Source: Pseudomonadota bacterium (GTDB lineage: Bacteria > Pseudomonadota > Alphaproteobacteria > Micropepsales > Micropepsaceae). Taken from it: DNA of 46,786 bases. This document shows positions 16,374 to 24,411 of the stretch, one piece after another. The notes beneath the pieces were generated by a model. It did no database searches. It saw only the letters and a list, made by a program, of their open reading frames with translations, and had not been told where the DNA came from. The translations under genes and the position numbers were made by a program. Location of the stretch: positions 1-46,786 of the forward strand of contig JAJZDZ010000022.1 in NCBI GenBank assembly GCA_021851325.1. Reading direction: 5' to 3'. Each line of letters starts with the position of its first letter. The first letter of the stretch is position 1.

Positions 16374-17600
16374 TCAATCCGCAGCCCACCCCTTATGCTT
16401 GAATATCTTTCCGGACTTCATCACGAAGTTTATTTCACCAGGTATCCCCAACCTGCCCAGGTTTGTATGGGGGTCTCCTGAAATGGCGACGATGTCTGCG
16501 CTCTTACCCGGCTGGATTGACCCAAGGTTCGCGCCAATTCGACCGAGTGCCGCCGCTGCGTTAAAAGTCGCGGCCTTCAAGACCTCTTCGGGAGGGATGC
16601 CCGCGTCCGTCATCAGCGCAAATTCTTCGTGAAGTTGATCGGGTCCGAATATTCCGAGATCGGAACCGAATACAACTCTCACGCCAGCACGGTAGGCCTT
16701 CACCATTCCTTCCACGGCATCTTGGTATCGGTAATCTACCATTTTGGCCGCGAGCAATGTTGGCGTATAGGCGGTTCCATGCTGCTTCATTAGCGCTATT
16801 GCTTCATCATCCAGCGGCCCGTGCTCGACGGTGTCAACGCCGGCTTTGATGGCCTCATGCAAGAACGTAGGTGTTCCATTGACATGTACCGCCACCCGCC
16901 GATCGAGCTGGTGAGCTGTGTCGATAACCGCCCGAATTTCCTCAACAGTTTCGACCATCTTGATATTTGGATTTCCTGCCGGGGCCCCAGCCTGTCGGAA
17001 CTTAATGAAATCCGCGCCCCGATTTATTTCCTTTCGGACAACGCGACGTGCCTCTTCCGCACCAGAATAATTACCCCTATTCTCAACATGATGCTCAAGG
17101 TCGTGCCGAACGCACCAACAGCAGGCGTCGAAGTCTCCGCCATCGACACAGATTTGTGACTCACAGACAAACATACGGGGGCTTGGCAATTGTCCGCCTT
17201 CAACCGCATCTCTCAAAGCGTATGTTGTAGAAGTAGGATCACCTACACTTCTTATGGTCGTGAAGCCACCCATTAGAAGGTCACGAACCCTTGGTAGAGT
17301 GTCCAGGACAGCTTCAGCCGGTCTTCCGATGATTTTGTAGCCAATTTGCTTGGACGCAGGCTCGCTCAGGTTTAGAACACCCGTAACATGCGTGTGCATA
17401 TCGATTAGACCAGGCATTACGTATTGATCGCTAAGATCAATTCGTGTGCCGCGCTTCGAAAAGCCGTCCTCTATTGCGGTAATTACGCCATCTACGACGA
17501 AGATGGACTGCTTGGCCTTCGGAGGCTGACCTGGCATCGAGAGCAATTGCCCAGCGTGGATAACCGTAAGATTTTCATCCGGGTCAATTTCCGCGGCCAT
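16374..17600 (-). CDS. Prolidase/imidazolonepropionase-type amidohydrolase
   Basis: A 408-residue metal-dependent amidohydrolase of the COG1228 type. An N-terminal beta-sandwich precedes MPGLIDMHTHVTG (first metal HxH). Then come GADFIKFRQAG (lysine expected to be carboxylated), AVHVNGTPTF and DTVEHGPLD (metal histidines), and VVFGSDLGIFG (catalytic Asp). Characterised relatives include Xaa-Pro and Xaa-Arg dipeptidases and N-acyl-amino-acid hydrolases. There is no signal peptide, so it acts in the cytoplasm. ATG 17600 is supported by GGAG six bases upstream; the frame extends to 17660. A perfect TATAAT lies at 17633-17628. Together with the epimerase and the D-aminopeptidase-like enzyme it suggests breakdown of modified or D-residue peptides. 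Confidence 0.88.
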   Translation of the reverse strand: MAAEIDPDENLTVIHAGQLLSMPGQPPKAKQSIFVVDGVITAIEDGFSKRGTRIDLSDQYVMPGLIDMHTHVTGVLNLSEPASKQIGYKIIGRPAEAVLDTLPRVRDLLMGGFTTIRSVGDPTSTTYALRDAVEGGQLPSPRMFVCESQICVDGGDFDACCWCVRHDLEHHVENRGNYSGAEEARRVVRKEINRGADFIKFRQAGAPAGNPNIKMVETVEEIRAVIDTAHQLDRRVAVHVNGTPTFLHEAIKAGVDTVEHGPLDDEAIALMKQHGTAYTPTLLAAKMVDYRYQDAVEGMVKAYRAGVRVVFGSDLGIFGPDQLHEEFALMTDAGIPPEEVLKAATFNAAAALGRIGANLGSIQPGKSADIVAISGDPHTNLGRLGIPGEINFVMKSGKIFKHKGWAAD

Positions 17601-17627
17601 CACTCGCTCCAAATGGGTTCGCCCGAT

Positions 17628-17633
17628 ATTATA
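17628..17633 (-). promoter_or_regulatory. -10 element of the amidohydrolase promoter
   Basis: TATAAT on the minus strand, 28 bases before ATG 17600. No good -35 is found at 15-18 bases. The T-rich CTATATAG box is centred about 40 bases further upstream, near -50 from the inferred transcription start. That is compatible with an activator-dependent promoter. Confidence 0.45.
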
Positions 17634-17662
17634 TCTAGAGGGCAATTTTCTGGATGGCAAGC

Positions 17663-17690
17663 TTTTCTATATAGAGATTTTTTTTCTTGC
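17663..17690. promoter_or_regulatory. T-rich CTATATAG box, copy 2
   Basis: TTTTCTATATAG (17663-17674) followed by a run of T, in the divergent region between the amidohydrolase and the D-aminopeptidase-like gene. It is identical over 12 bases to copy 1 at 15268. It may be the island operator of the XRE-cupin regulator (inference). Confidence 0.45.
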
Positions 17691-17739
17691 GGGGAATGCT
17701 ACTCGGGCTTAGGGTCCCCTGGCTGTTAGGGGTGAGCAA

Positions 17740-19377
17740 ATGGAAAGCACAGACCTTCCGCTCGCGGGGCGGACCGAGGCGGAGCTAGCAGCCCGCTTCG
17801 ACGCGATACTTGCCCAATTCAAGCAGACCGACGCACCGGGACTGGCCGTTGGCGTTAGCCTCGGACAACAACTGCTCTATAGAAGAGGCGTCGGTATGGC
17901 GAGCCTCGAAAGCCGGCTCGCGATTTCTCCCTCCACGCGTATGAGAATCGGTTCTATCACCAAGCACTTTACCGCGGCTTTAGCCCTGCTTCTGTGCCGA
18001 GACGGAAAGCTGAACCTCGACATTCCTGTCCGCCACCATATTCCCGAACTGGTTGGCCCTGCCGGAAATTCCACGATTAGAGAACTGATGCTTCATCGTG
18101 GCGGCTCGAGGTGTCACCTTGACGTCGGCATGATTTGCCATGGCCTCACACCGTCTCCGGTCGGCACGGCCGTGAAGTTTTACGCCCGCCAACAGGACGT
18201 CAACTTCCAACCGGGCCAAGCCATGCTCTATAACAATGGGGGGTATCTCCTGCTTTCGGTCGCAATCGAGCGTGCTGCAGGTGAGGCGTATGAAAGACTG
18301 CTAGAACGGCGCCTGTTTCACCCTCTAGGAATGTATGACACACAATCTATACCAACGGATTATGTGATAACACCAGGCATCGCCACGATGCATGTAGAGG
18401 CTGAGGATAGAAAGTGGCGTCGCGGATTATTCGTGTCCGAAGAGTTGCGCGGCGGGGGCGGTATCGTCTCCACTGCCGACGACATGCTTCGCTGGATGCG
18501 CGCGCTGGATTGCGGCAACGGACCGGTTGATTGGGGCACCCTGACTGCCCCTCCCGAGGGCGCACACGAGGCAAGCGAATACTATGCCTTCGGACTCCAG
18601 GTTTCTGACTATCGCGGAATTCGCACCATTAGCCATTCCGGTGGCGTCATCGGCGGTTCAGCACAGATGATCACTGTACCCAGTCATCACCTAAATATCA
18701 TCGTAATTTCCAACGGCGCCCCAACATGCGATCCATCGGACCTAGCAGAGAAGATGATTGATGCGGCTCTTTCCGAACAATTGTCTGATAGGTATCCACC
18801 GATCGCTTCAAAGAGCTATCAATCCATGGTCGGAGATTGGTGGGACAGCAATGAAGGAATGATCTACAATCTCCGCAGCGACGAAGGCACTCTTAAACTG
18901 CATGCATTCGATAGCGCGCTCGGTGTGGATCTCAAGGTAACGACGAGCGGCGATCTCTGCCACTCGGAGTCCGGATTTCGTGATCTCACATTTTCACCTC
19001 ACCAGGATAGTAACGATGAGCTTGTCGCATCATTTGGCGGACGCACCTCAAAGTTAAAGCGCCTCACATCGAAGAGTTGCCGCCCTCCCAACTGTGACGA
19101 CGCCATTATTGGACGATACTATTCCCAGGATGCAGATGCCTTCGCCGCAATAAGCAGCGATTGCGGTCACTTTAAGATTGTGCTCACTGATGACATTGGC
19201 GTCTCCACTTCTGAACTGAGACCATTAAACAACGTGATCGCATACGCGGGCCCATTTTCAGGCCTTATCTCGTGCGCCCTAACATTTGATATCCAAGAAA
19301 GCCGGGTCCGCGGATTCGTATTGAATTCCGTTAGAACGCGGCATCTTCGATTTGAAAAGATCTCTGAAACACTTTAG
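17740..19377 (+). CDS. Class C beta-lactamase-fold serine hydrolase, D-aminopeptidase-like
   Basis: A 545-residue penicillin-recognising hydrolase. The active-site motifs are Ser72-Ile-Thr-Lys75 (SITK), Tyr164-Asn-Asn166 (YNNGG) and His299-Ser-Gly301 (HSGG). The catalytic domain covers about residues 15-345. The extra C-terminal 200 residues look like two small beta-barrel domains, matching the three-domain D-aminopeptidase of Ochrobactrum (about 520 residues, similar motif spacing and the unusual HxG). That enzyme removes N-terminal D-residues from peptides and amides. No signal peptide is visible, so it acts in the cytoplasm. It is followed after 21 bases by a GPH symporter, forming an operon. 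D-aminopeptidase activity is inferred from architecture; esterase or other amidase activity is possible. Confidence 0.86.
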   Translation: MESTDLPLAGRTEAELAARFDAILAQFKQTDAPGLAVGVSLGQQLLYRRGVGMASLESRLAISPSTRMRIGSITKHFTAALALLLCRDGKLNLDIPVRHHIPELVGPAGNSTIRELMLHRGGSRCHLDVGMICHGLTPSPVGTAVKFYARQQDVNFQPGQAMLYNNGGYLLLSVAIERAAGEAYERLLERRLFHPLGMYDTQSIPTDYVITPGIATMHVEAEDRKWRRGLFVSEELRGGGGIVSTADDMLRWMRALDCGNGPVDWGTLTAPPEGAHEASEYYAFGLQVSDYRGIRTISHSGGVIGGSAQMITVPSHHLNIIVISNGAPTCDPSDLAEKMIDAALSEQLSDRYPPIASKSYQSMVGDWWDSNEGMIYNLRSDEGTLKLHAFDSALGVDLKVTTSGDLCHSESGFRDLTFSPHQDSNDELVASFGGRTSKLKRLTSKSCRPPNCDDAIIGRYYSQDADAFAAISSDCGHFKIVLTDDIGVSTSELRPLNNVIAYAGPFSGLISCALTFDIQESRVRGFVLNSVRTRHLRFEKISETL

Positions 19378-19398
19378 ATCCCCCCCGGATAGACCATC

Positions 19399-20763
19399 AT
19401 GACGTTCGCTACTAATGGCGCCGCCGAAGGTCCACATACCCCCCGCGCCACCCTTCAGCAGAAGATCGCTTACGGCCTAGGCACAGTGGGTATCGCCACG
19501 CTATCCGTCCCAGTTTCATTTCTCATGCTTTACTACCTTACCCAGATTTCGGGCCTGAGCCCTGCTCTGGCGGGAGCAGCCGTGGGCTTGCCCAAAATAT
19601 GGGATGCATTGGTCGATCCCCTCCTTGGTGGGTGGGTCGATCGTCTCGCCTTGAGAATGAAGCGGCGCACATTGATAAATATCATGTCGGCGACGGCTTA
19701 TGTGCTTTCATTCATTTTCCTGTTCTCCTTACCGCAAGTCCGATCGTCAGGGGCTTTGGTTATAATCTCAACATTACTCCTAATTAGCTTTTCAGTTTCA
19801 CAGACCGGCTTTTCGGTGTCGCAGTACGCTCTCGCCGGCGAAATGACGAGAAATTCCGTGGAACTTAGCGGGTTGCTTTCCTTAGCCAATGTTTTCGGCC
19901 AATTGGTCAGCACAGCAGGAGTCGCCTTAACGCCCATAATTGTAAATGAGGCTGGCGGGGGCAAAACTGGATATACCTACATGGCGATTGCTTTGGCGGC
20001 CGTAGCTTCCGGCGCCATGACTATTTTTACGCTTTCAACACGAGCAGTACCGGTGAAAGTTGAAAGCCATGAAACTGAATCCTTCCCACTTTTAACAGCC
20101 ATAAGGGCCACCGGAGCCAACCGCCCGTTCTATCTACTTATCGCGTTCCTCATCTGCCAAGGAATCGGAACTTCAGTACTTTTTGCGTTTCTACCCTTTG
20201 CCAATCAATTTGTTTTGCACGGGAGCAGCTCGGCGCTTTCGATTTTGGTGGTCTTGCTTCGCGTTGCAGGCTTGTCAGGAATGGTAGCTACGCCATGGCT
20301 GGTCAGTCGCTTCGGAGATACTGCCTGCCTTCGGTGGAGTAATTGGCTGACAGTTGCTGCATTTATCCTGATGTTTGCCAGCAGCTACAGTTCAATTTTG
20401 GCCACCTGGATATCAATCGCGTTGGTAGGCGCCGCAGCTGGCGTCAACTACGTAGTTCTGCAAACCACTGTTCTTGAAGTATCACAGATGGGCCTCAAGG
20501 GAGGCATAGTTATTGCCACCGGCTTTTACTTCGGGATCATGATAGCTGCCAATAAGCTCACCGATTCCGCAGGCGGATTTGCGGCGGGCGAGCTGCTAAA
20601 CATAATTGGCTACATTTCCGGCAGCAGCCACCAATCGTTGCATACTGTCCAGGGTCTCCGGTTTGGATATACCGTCGCACCCGCCACACTTGCCCTCATG
20701 GGTGCATTTTTTTTGCAAATGCTAAAGCCCTTTCGACCCCATGCCGAAGGCGTAATCGGCTAA
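19399..20763 (+). CDS. GPH-family (MelB-like) sodium/sugar-type symporter of the MFS
   Basis: A 454-residue transporter with twelve predicted membrane segments. The family signature lies in the first half: QKIAYGLGTVG, then LPKIWDALVDPLLGGWVDR, where the aspartates align with the cation site of MelB, then RRTLINIMS. GPH members carry sugars, glucuronides and, in TonB-rich bacteria, many unrelated catabolic substrates. It lies 21 bases after the D-aminopeptidase-like gene and probably brings the TonB-imported compound across the inner membrane. There is no fusion or truncation. A second GPH transporter is found in the cluster at 41.8-43.3 kb. Confidence 0.9.
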   Translation: MTFATNGAAEGPHTPRATLQQKIAYGLGTVGIATLSVPVSFLMLYYLTQISGLSPALAGAAVGLPKIWDALVDPLLGGWVDRLALRMKRRTLINIMSATAYVLSFIFLFSLPQVRSSGALVIISTLLLISFSVSQTGFSVSQYALAGEMTRNSVELSGLLSLANVFGQLVSTAGVALTPIIVNEAGGGKTGYTYMAIALAAVASGAMTIFTLSTRAVPVKVESHETESFPLLTAIRATGANRPFYLLIAFLICQGIGTSVLFAFLPFANQFVLHGSSSALSILVVLLRVAGLSGMVATPWLVSRFGDTACLRWSNWLTVAAFILMFASSYSSILATWISIALVGAAAGVNYVVLQTTVLEVSQMGLKGGIVIATGFYFGIMIAANKLTDSAGGFAAGELLNIIGYISGSSHQSLHTVQGLRFGYTVAPATLALMGAFFLQMLKPFRPHAEGVIG

Positions 20764-21343
20764 GCGCGCTCTATAAGGCGACAAATGCTACAACACCTCC
20801 AACGATCCTCGACCGAGGTACATCCTTTGTACGAAATAGACGGCAAGATTCCACCTGGAAGCGCCATGTGCAATGCTCCTTAGGATCCACACTATACCCG
20901 CATGTCGCTCTTTCAAGATCTCTGCACGTAGCGGCACAGACTTCCTGACTGTCGCAACGACTGTCAACTAAGGACTTTACCAACACCCACGGTCAGCCTC
21001 TTGGACTGTTCGAGCCTCCCCCACCGGCCTCAATTCCATCCGCTACACTGTCGTAGTGCAGACATCACCTTTAGGAGCGTCGCACCCGACGCATTCAACA
21101 CACGGGGCGTGCAGAGAGTCCCTCACATTAAGATGCAAAGTCCGTGTTAACTACAAGTACGACGATCAACTGGACAATATGAGGATAAGGATGATGCGCG
21201 GCAGCTCTATCATGCCACCGGCGCACATGCGTCGTGCCCATGACCTTTGACGTAATCTCTCATCACTCACTTAAAACCAATCTAATGCACGACCTCGCGC
21301 TTCCAATCATATGGTTACCGTAGACCCCGGAGCTTTGAAAAGT
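20764..21343. other. Intergenic region without a supported gene
   Basis: About 580 bases between the GPH symporter and the Lrp-type regulator. Small open frames on both strands (71 and 64 codons) have no domain or ribosome site. No terminator, tRNA or repeat was recognised. It separates the peptide island from the threonine genes. Confidence 0.45.
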
Positions 21344-21889
21344 ATGAGTACATCCCGTCAACCGTTCCGTGTGGAAAAAAAGACGACAAATGAGCCTCCC
21401 GCAGTATCCCAGCATAAGCTCGACGACATTGATCTTACACTTTTAGCCATTCTGCAAAGGAACGCGCGACTTACCAATATTGAGCTGGCGAGTCGGGTCG
21501 GCCTTACCCCACAGCCATGCCTGGTACGGTGGCGTAATTTAGAAGCGAAGGGTTTTATCCTAGGCTATCGAGCAGAAATTGATGGTATGAAACTCGGCTT
21601 CAACACCATGGCTTTTGTTTACGTGGGCTTGAAATCACAAGCGGACAGAGACCTACGAGCATTTGAGTCCGAACTTCAAATGTGGAGCATCGTAAATGAG
21701 GCTTACGCCTTACAGGGCGAAGTGGACTATCTCCTGCGTTGCGTCGCACGCGACCTGGCCGAGCTGAAATCGTTTCTGAAAGAGGTTCTTCTGCTATCTC
21801 CCAACGTGAAAACGGTCAAAACATCGCTCTTGATGGACGTGGTCAAGCGCACTGCTGATATTCCGATGTTGAAGCTTCCTGCGAGCTGA
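21344..21889 (+). CDS. Lrp/AsnC-family transcriptional regulator
   Basis: A 181-residue regulator. The winged helix at about residues 25-85 reads LDDIDLTLLAILQRNARLTNIELASRVGLTPQPCLVRWRNLEAKGFILGY in the usual order. A RAM/ACT ligand-binding domain follows (GFNTMAFVYVGLKSQADRDL, GEVDYLLRCVARDLAELKSFL). The first 20 residues are a non-conserved basic extension. ATG 21344 is preceded by GGAG at about eleven bases; ATG 21311 lacks a ribosome site. It is on the same strand as and upstream of kbl-tdh, and Lrp-type control of threonine breakdown by an amino acid is well known in other bacteria, so it likely controls these two genes. A hairpin follows its stop codon. Confidence 0.9.
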   Translation: MSTSRQPFRVEKKTTNEPPAVSQHKLDDIDLTLLAILQRNARLTNIELASRVGLTPQPCLVRWRNLEAKGFILGYRAEIDGMKLGFNTMAFVYVGLKSQADRDLRAFESELQMWSIVNEAYALQGEVDYLLRCVARDLAELKSFLKEVLLLSPNVKTVKTSLLMDVVKRTADIPMLKLPAS

Positions 21890-21896
21890 TGCGATC

Positions 21897-21917
21897 TGAA
21901 AGGTCGACCTCCTTTCA
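21897..21917. promoter_or_regulatory. Inverted repeat between lrp-type gene and kbl
   Basis: TGAAAGG (21897-21903) and CCTTTCA (21911-21917) flank TCGACCT. It is a perfect seven-base inverted repeat just after the regulator's stop and about 80 bases before kbl. It may be a weak terminator or the regulator's operator in front of kbl-tdh. No T-run follows, which favours an operator. Confidence 0.35.
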
Positions 21918-21993
21918 AATCAGAACCTTGATCCCGTACGCCTCACTCCGCGAAGGCGCCGCCAATGAATATAAGATGTAGAGAGATGAAATC

Positions 21994-23208
21994 ATGACGG
22001 AAAATACGTTTTATGCCCGGCTACGCGCCGAACTGGATGACATTGTTGCAGAGGGTCTGCTGAAGCCTGAACGCATCTTAGCGTCCCGTCAGGGTCCGGA
22101 GGTTGTGGTCCAGGCTGCTGATGGGCACACGCGGACCGCACTAAACTTTTGCTCCAATAACTATCTTGGGCTCGCGGCGGATAAACGAGTGATCGAAGCT
22201 TCCATCATGGCCACAAAAGATGCTGGTACAGGTTTCGCATCCGTCCGATTCATTTGTGGCACCCATGCTATTCACAAGGAGCTTGAATCTGCCGTTGCTG
22301 ATTACTTTGGCTACGATGATAGTATACTGTTTGCTGCTGCATTCGATGCTAATGGCGGGGTATTCGAACCACTCCTCAATGAAGAGGATGCCATTATCTC
22401 TGACAGCCTCAACCATGCATCGATTATCGATGGCGTTAGGTTATGCAAGGCACGGCGGCTGCGATTCAATAACGGCGATATGGCAGATTTGGAATTGCAA
22501 CTGATGCGGGCGCGCAAGGCTGATGCCCGCACAATCCTGATCGTCACGGACGGGGTTTTCTCGATGGACGGGCACATCGCCGATCTCTCCAACATAACTC
22601 GTCTCGCAGATCAATACGATGCCTTGGTTATGGTCGATGATTGCCATGCCAGTGGCTTTTTGGGACCAGAGGGACGCGGCAGCGCGGCTTATCGAGGCGT
22701 CGAGGGACGAATAGACATTCTTACCGGCACTTTTGGCAAGGCGTTAGGTGGTGCGATGGGTGGCTTCGTTGCGGCCCGCAAACCGGTAGTGGACCTGCTG
22801 CGCCAGAGGGCAAGACCCTATCTTTTCTCAAATGCGTTGCCGCCCGCCGTTTGCGCTGCCAGCCTGGAGGCCATTCGAATCGCCCGAAGCGATGAGGGCA
22901 ACAAACTAAGAGCACAGCTCAGTGAAAATGCCGCGCGCTTCCGCGCAGGAATGAACGCAGCCGGTTTCAACCTCGTCGCCGGAGAACACCCGATTATTCC
23001 TGTAATGCTTGGTGACGCACGGATGGCCCAAGACATGGCCGCAGCGCTGCTTGATCGCGGAATCCTGGTTACGGGATTTTCCTTTCCTGTAGTGCCAAAA
23101 GGTCTAGCGCGCATTCGTACACAGCTTTGTGCAGCCCATACAACCGCTCAGATCGATCAAGCGGTTTCTGCCTTCAGGTCGGCGCGGGACGCGGTTTTGG
23201 TTGCTTAG
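21994..23208 (+). CDS. kbl: Glycine C-acetyltransferase (2-amino-3-ketobutyrate CoA ligase)
   Basis: A 404-residue PLP enzyme of the alpha-oxoamine synthase family, close to the usual 398. Visible are FCSNNYLGLAAD, FASVRFICGTHAIHKELE, DSLNHASIIDG, VDDCHASGFLGP and TGTFGKALGGAMGG, with the PLP lysine at about residue 249. It converts 2-amino-3-oxobutyrate and CoA to glycine and acetyl-CoA, the second step of threonine breakdown, in the cytoplasm. The ketobutyrate-ligase assignment, rather than 5-aminolevulinate or 8-amino-7-oxononanoate synthase, rests on sequence and on the tdh gene 34 bases downstream. It is likely controlled by the upstream Lrp/AsnC regulator. The acetyl-CoA produced feeds the same pool as the neighbouring acs. 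Confidence 0.95.
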   Translation: MTENTFYARLRAELDDIVAEGLLKPERILASRQGPEVVVQAADGHTRTALNFCSNNYLGLAADKRVIEASIMATKDAGTGFASVRFICGTHAIHKELESAVADYFGYDDSILFAAAFDANGGVFEPLLNEEDAIISDSLNHASIIDGVRLCKARRLRFNNGDMADLELQLMRARKADARTILIVTDGVFSMDGHIADLSNITRLADQYDALVMVDDCHASGFLGPEGRGSAAYRGVEGRIDILTGTFGKALGGAMGGFVAARKPVVDLLRQRARPYLFSNALPPAVCAASLEAIRIARSDEGNKLRAQLSENAARFRAGMNAAGFNLVAGEHPIIPVMLGDARMAQDMAAALLDRGILVTGFSFPVVPKGLARIRTQLCAAHTTAQIDQAVSAFRSARDAVLVA

Positions 23209-23242
23209 CTGATTTTGGAAGCTTGTATCATAAGGTGAAACG

Positions 23243-24277
23243 ATGAGCATGATGCTCGGATTGGCTAAGCTTCAACCTGCTGCCGGACTTTGGCAGACTC
23301 GCGCTGAAGTTCCATCCTGCGGAGCCGATGACGTTGTGATAAAAATTCGTCGTACCGCAATTTGCGGTACTGATCTTCATATCTATAAGTGGGATGACTG
23401 GGCCGCCGCCACGGTCCCCGTGCCGATGATTGTAGGCCATGAATATGCTGGTGAGATCGTACAAATCGGCGAACGGGTTACCCGCAATCTGCGGGTTGGC
23501 CAACGGGTCTCTGGTGAAGGGCATATCATCGATTTGAATTCCAACGCCGCGCGGGCAGGACAATTCCATTTGGATCCTGGGACCATCGGGGTAGGCGTAA
23601 ATCGGCAAGGCGCGTTCGCGGAATATCTTGCAATTCCCGCCTTCAACGTGGTGCCACTACCGGATGATGTTTCCGACGATGTCGCGGCATTACTCGACCC
23701 CTTTGGAAACGCTGTTCATACCGCACAGCAATTCGACCTTATGGGTGAAGACGTTCTGGTAACCGGCGCAGGTCCGATCGGGATCATGGCGGCCGCCGTC
23801 GCCAGACGCGCCGGAGCCCGTAGCGTGGTCATCACCGATACTAATCCCTTCCGTCTGTCGCTAGCAACCAAGCTCGCTGACGTGCGACCCGTCGATGTAT
23901 CCAAACAAGACCTTAATGACGCCATGGCCGAAGAGGGTATCGCCCAGGGCTTCGGCGTAGCGCTCGAGATGTCTGGTGCTCCTCAAGCCATTCTACAGGC
24001 AGTGGACGTGCTGGCGATGGGGGGCAGGATTGCCATGTTGGGCATTCCTTCAGTGTCTACGGATGTGAACTGGTCCAGGATTATACTGAAGGCCCTTACC
24101 ATTCGGGGCGTTTACGGCCGCCATATGTTTGAGACCTGGCGCAAGATGTTCGGCCTCATCCGCAGCGGATTGGACGTTACGCCGCTTATCACGCATCGAT
24201 TGGAAGCGGACAATTTCATGGCCGGGTTTGAAGCCGCCTTGTCTGGTCAATCGGGTAAGGTCGTATTGCGCTGGTGA
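23243..24277 (+). CDS. tdh: L-threonine 3-dehydrogenase lacking the structural zinc site
   Basis: A 344-residue medium-chain dehydrogenase matching E. coli Tdh along its length. The catalytic zinc ligands are kept (Cys41 in AICGTDLHIY, His66-Glu67 in VGHEYAG), as is the Rossmann loop VTGAGPIGIMAAA, and the end reads SGQSGKVVLRW. It oxidises L-threonine with NAD+ to 2-amino-3-oxobutyrate, the Kbl substrate. Unusually, the loop after GEGHI (about residues 94-112), which in E. coli carries four structural-zinc cysteines, reads IDLNSNAARAGQFHLDP with Asp, Ser, Ala and Asp at those positions. The loop length is unchanged. The enzyme is probably active but without the lobe zinc. AAGGTG precedes the start at good spacing. 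Confidence 0.94.
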   Translation: MSMMLGLAKLQPAAGLWQTRAEVPSCGADDVVIKIRRTAICGTDLHIYKWDDWAAATVPVPMIVGHEYAGEIVQIGERVTRNLRVGQRVSGEGHIIDLNSNAARAGQFHLDPGTIGVGVNRQGAFAEYLAIPAFNVVPLPDDVSDDVAALLDPFGNAVHTAQQFDLMGEDVLVTGAGPIGIMAAAVARRAGARSVVITDTNPFRLSLATKLADVRPVDVSKQDLNDAMAEEGIAQGFGVALEMSGAPQAILQAVDVLAMGGRIAMLGIPSVSTDVNWSRIILKALTIRGVYGRHMFETWRKMFGLIRSGLDVTPLITHRLEADNFMAGFEAALSGQSGKVVLRW

Positions 24278-24362
24278 GGAATGGCCAGCGATCTATCGGC
24301 GTACGCGCCTGAGTGGAACCTTTTACACCCACTTAGCTGCAGCGAAAATGACTAATCTGAGG

Positions 24363-24396
24363 AGGGGGCAACCTGGCAGCGCCCGCGCCGCCCCCT
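24363..24396. terminator. Possible bidirectional terminator between tdh and prpE
   Basis: AGGGGGC (24363-24369) pairs with GCCCCCT (24390-24396) across a 20-base GC-rich loop, in the convergent gap. There is no strong U-tract. Confidence 0.3.
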
Positions 24397-24411
24397 TCCC
24401 CGCGCCAGGCT

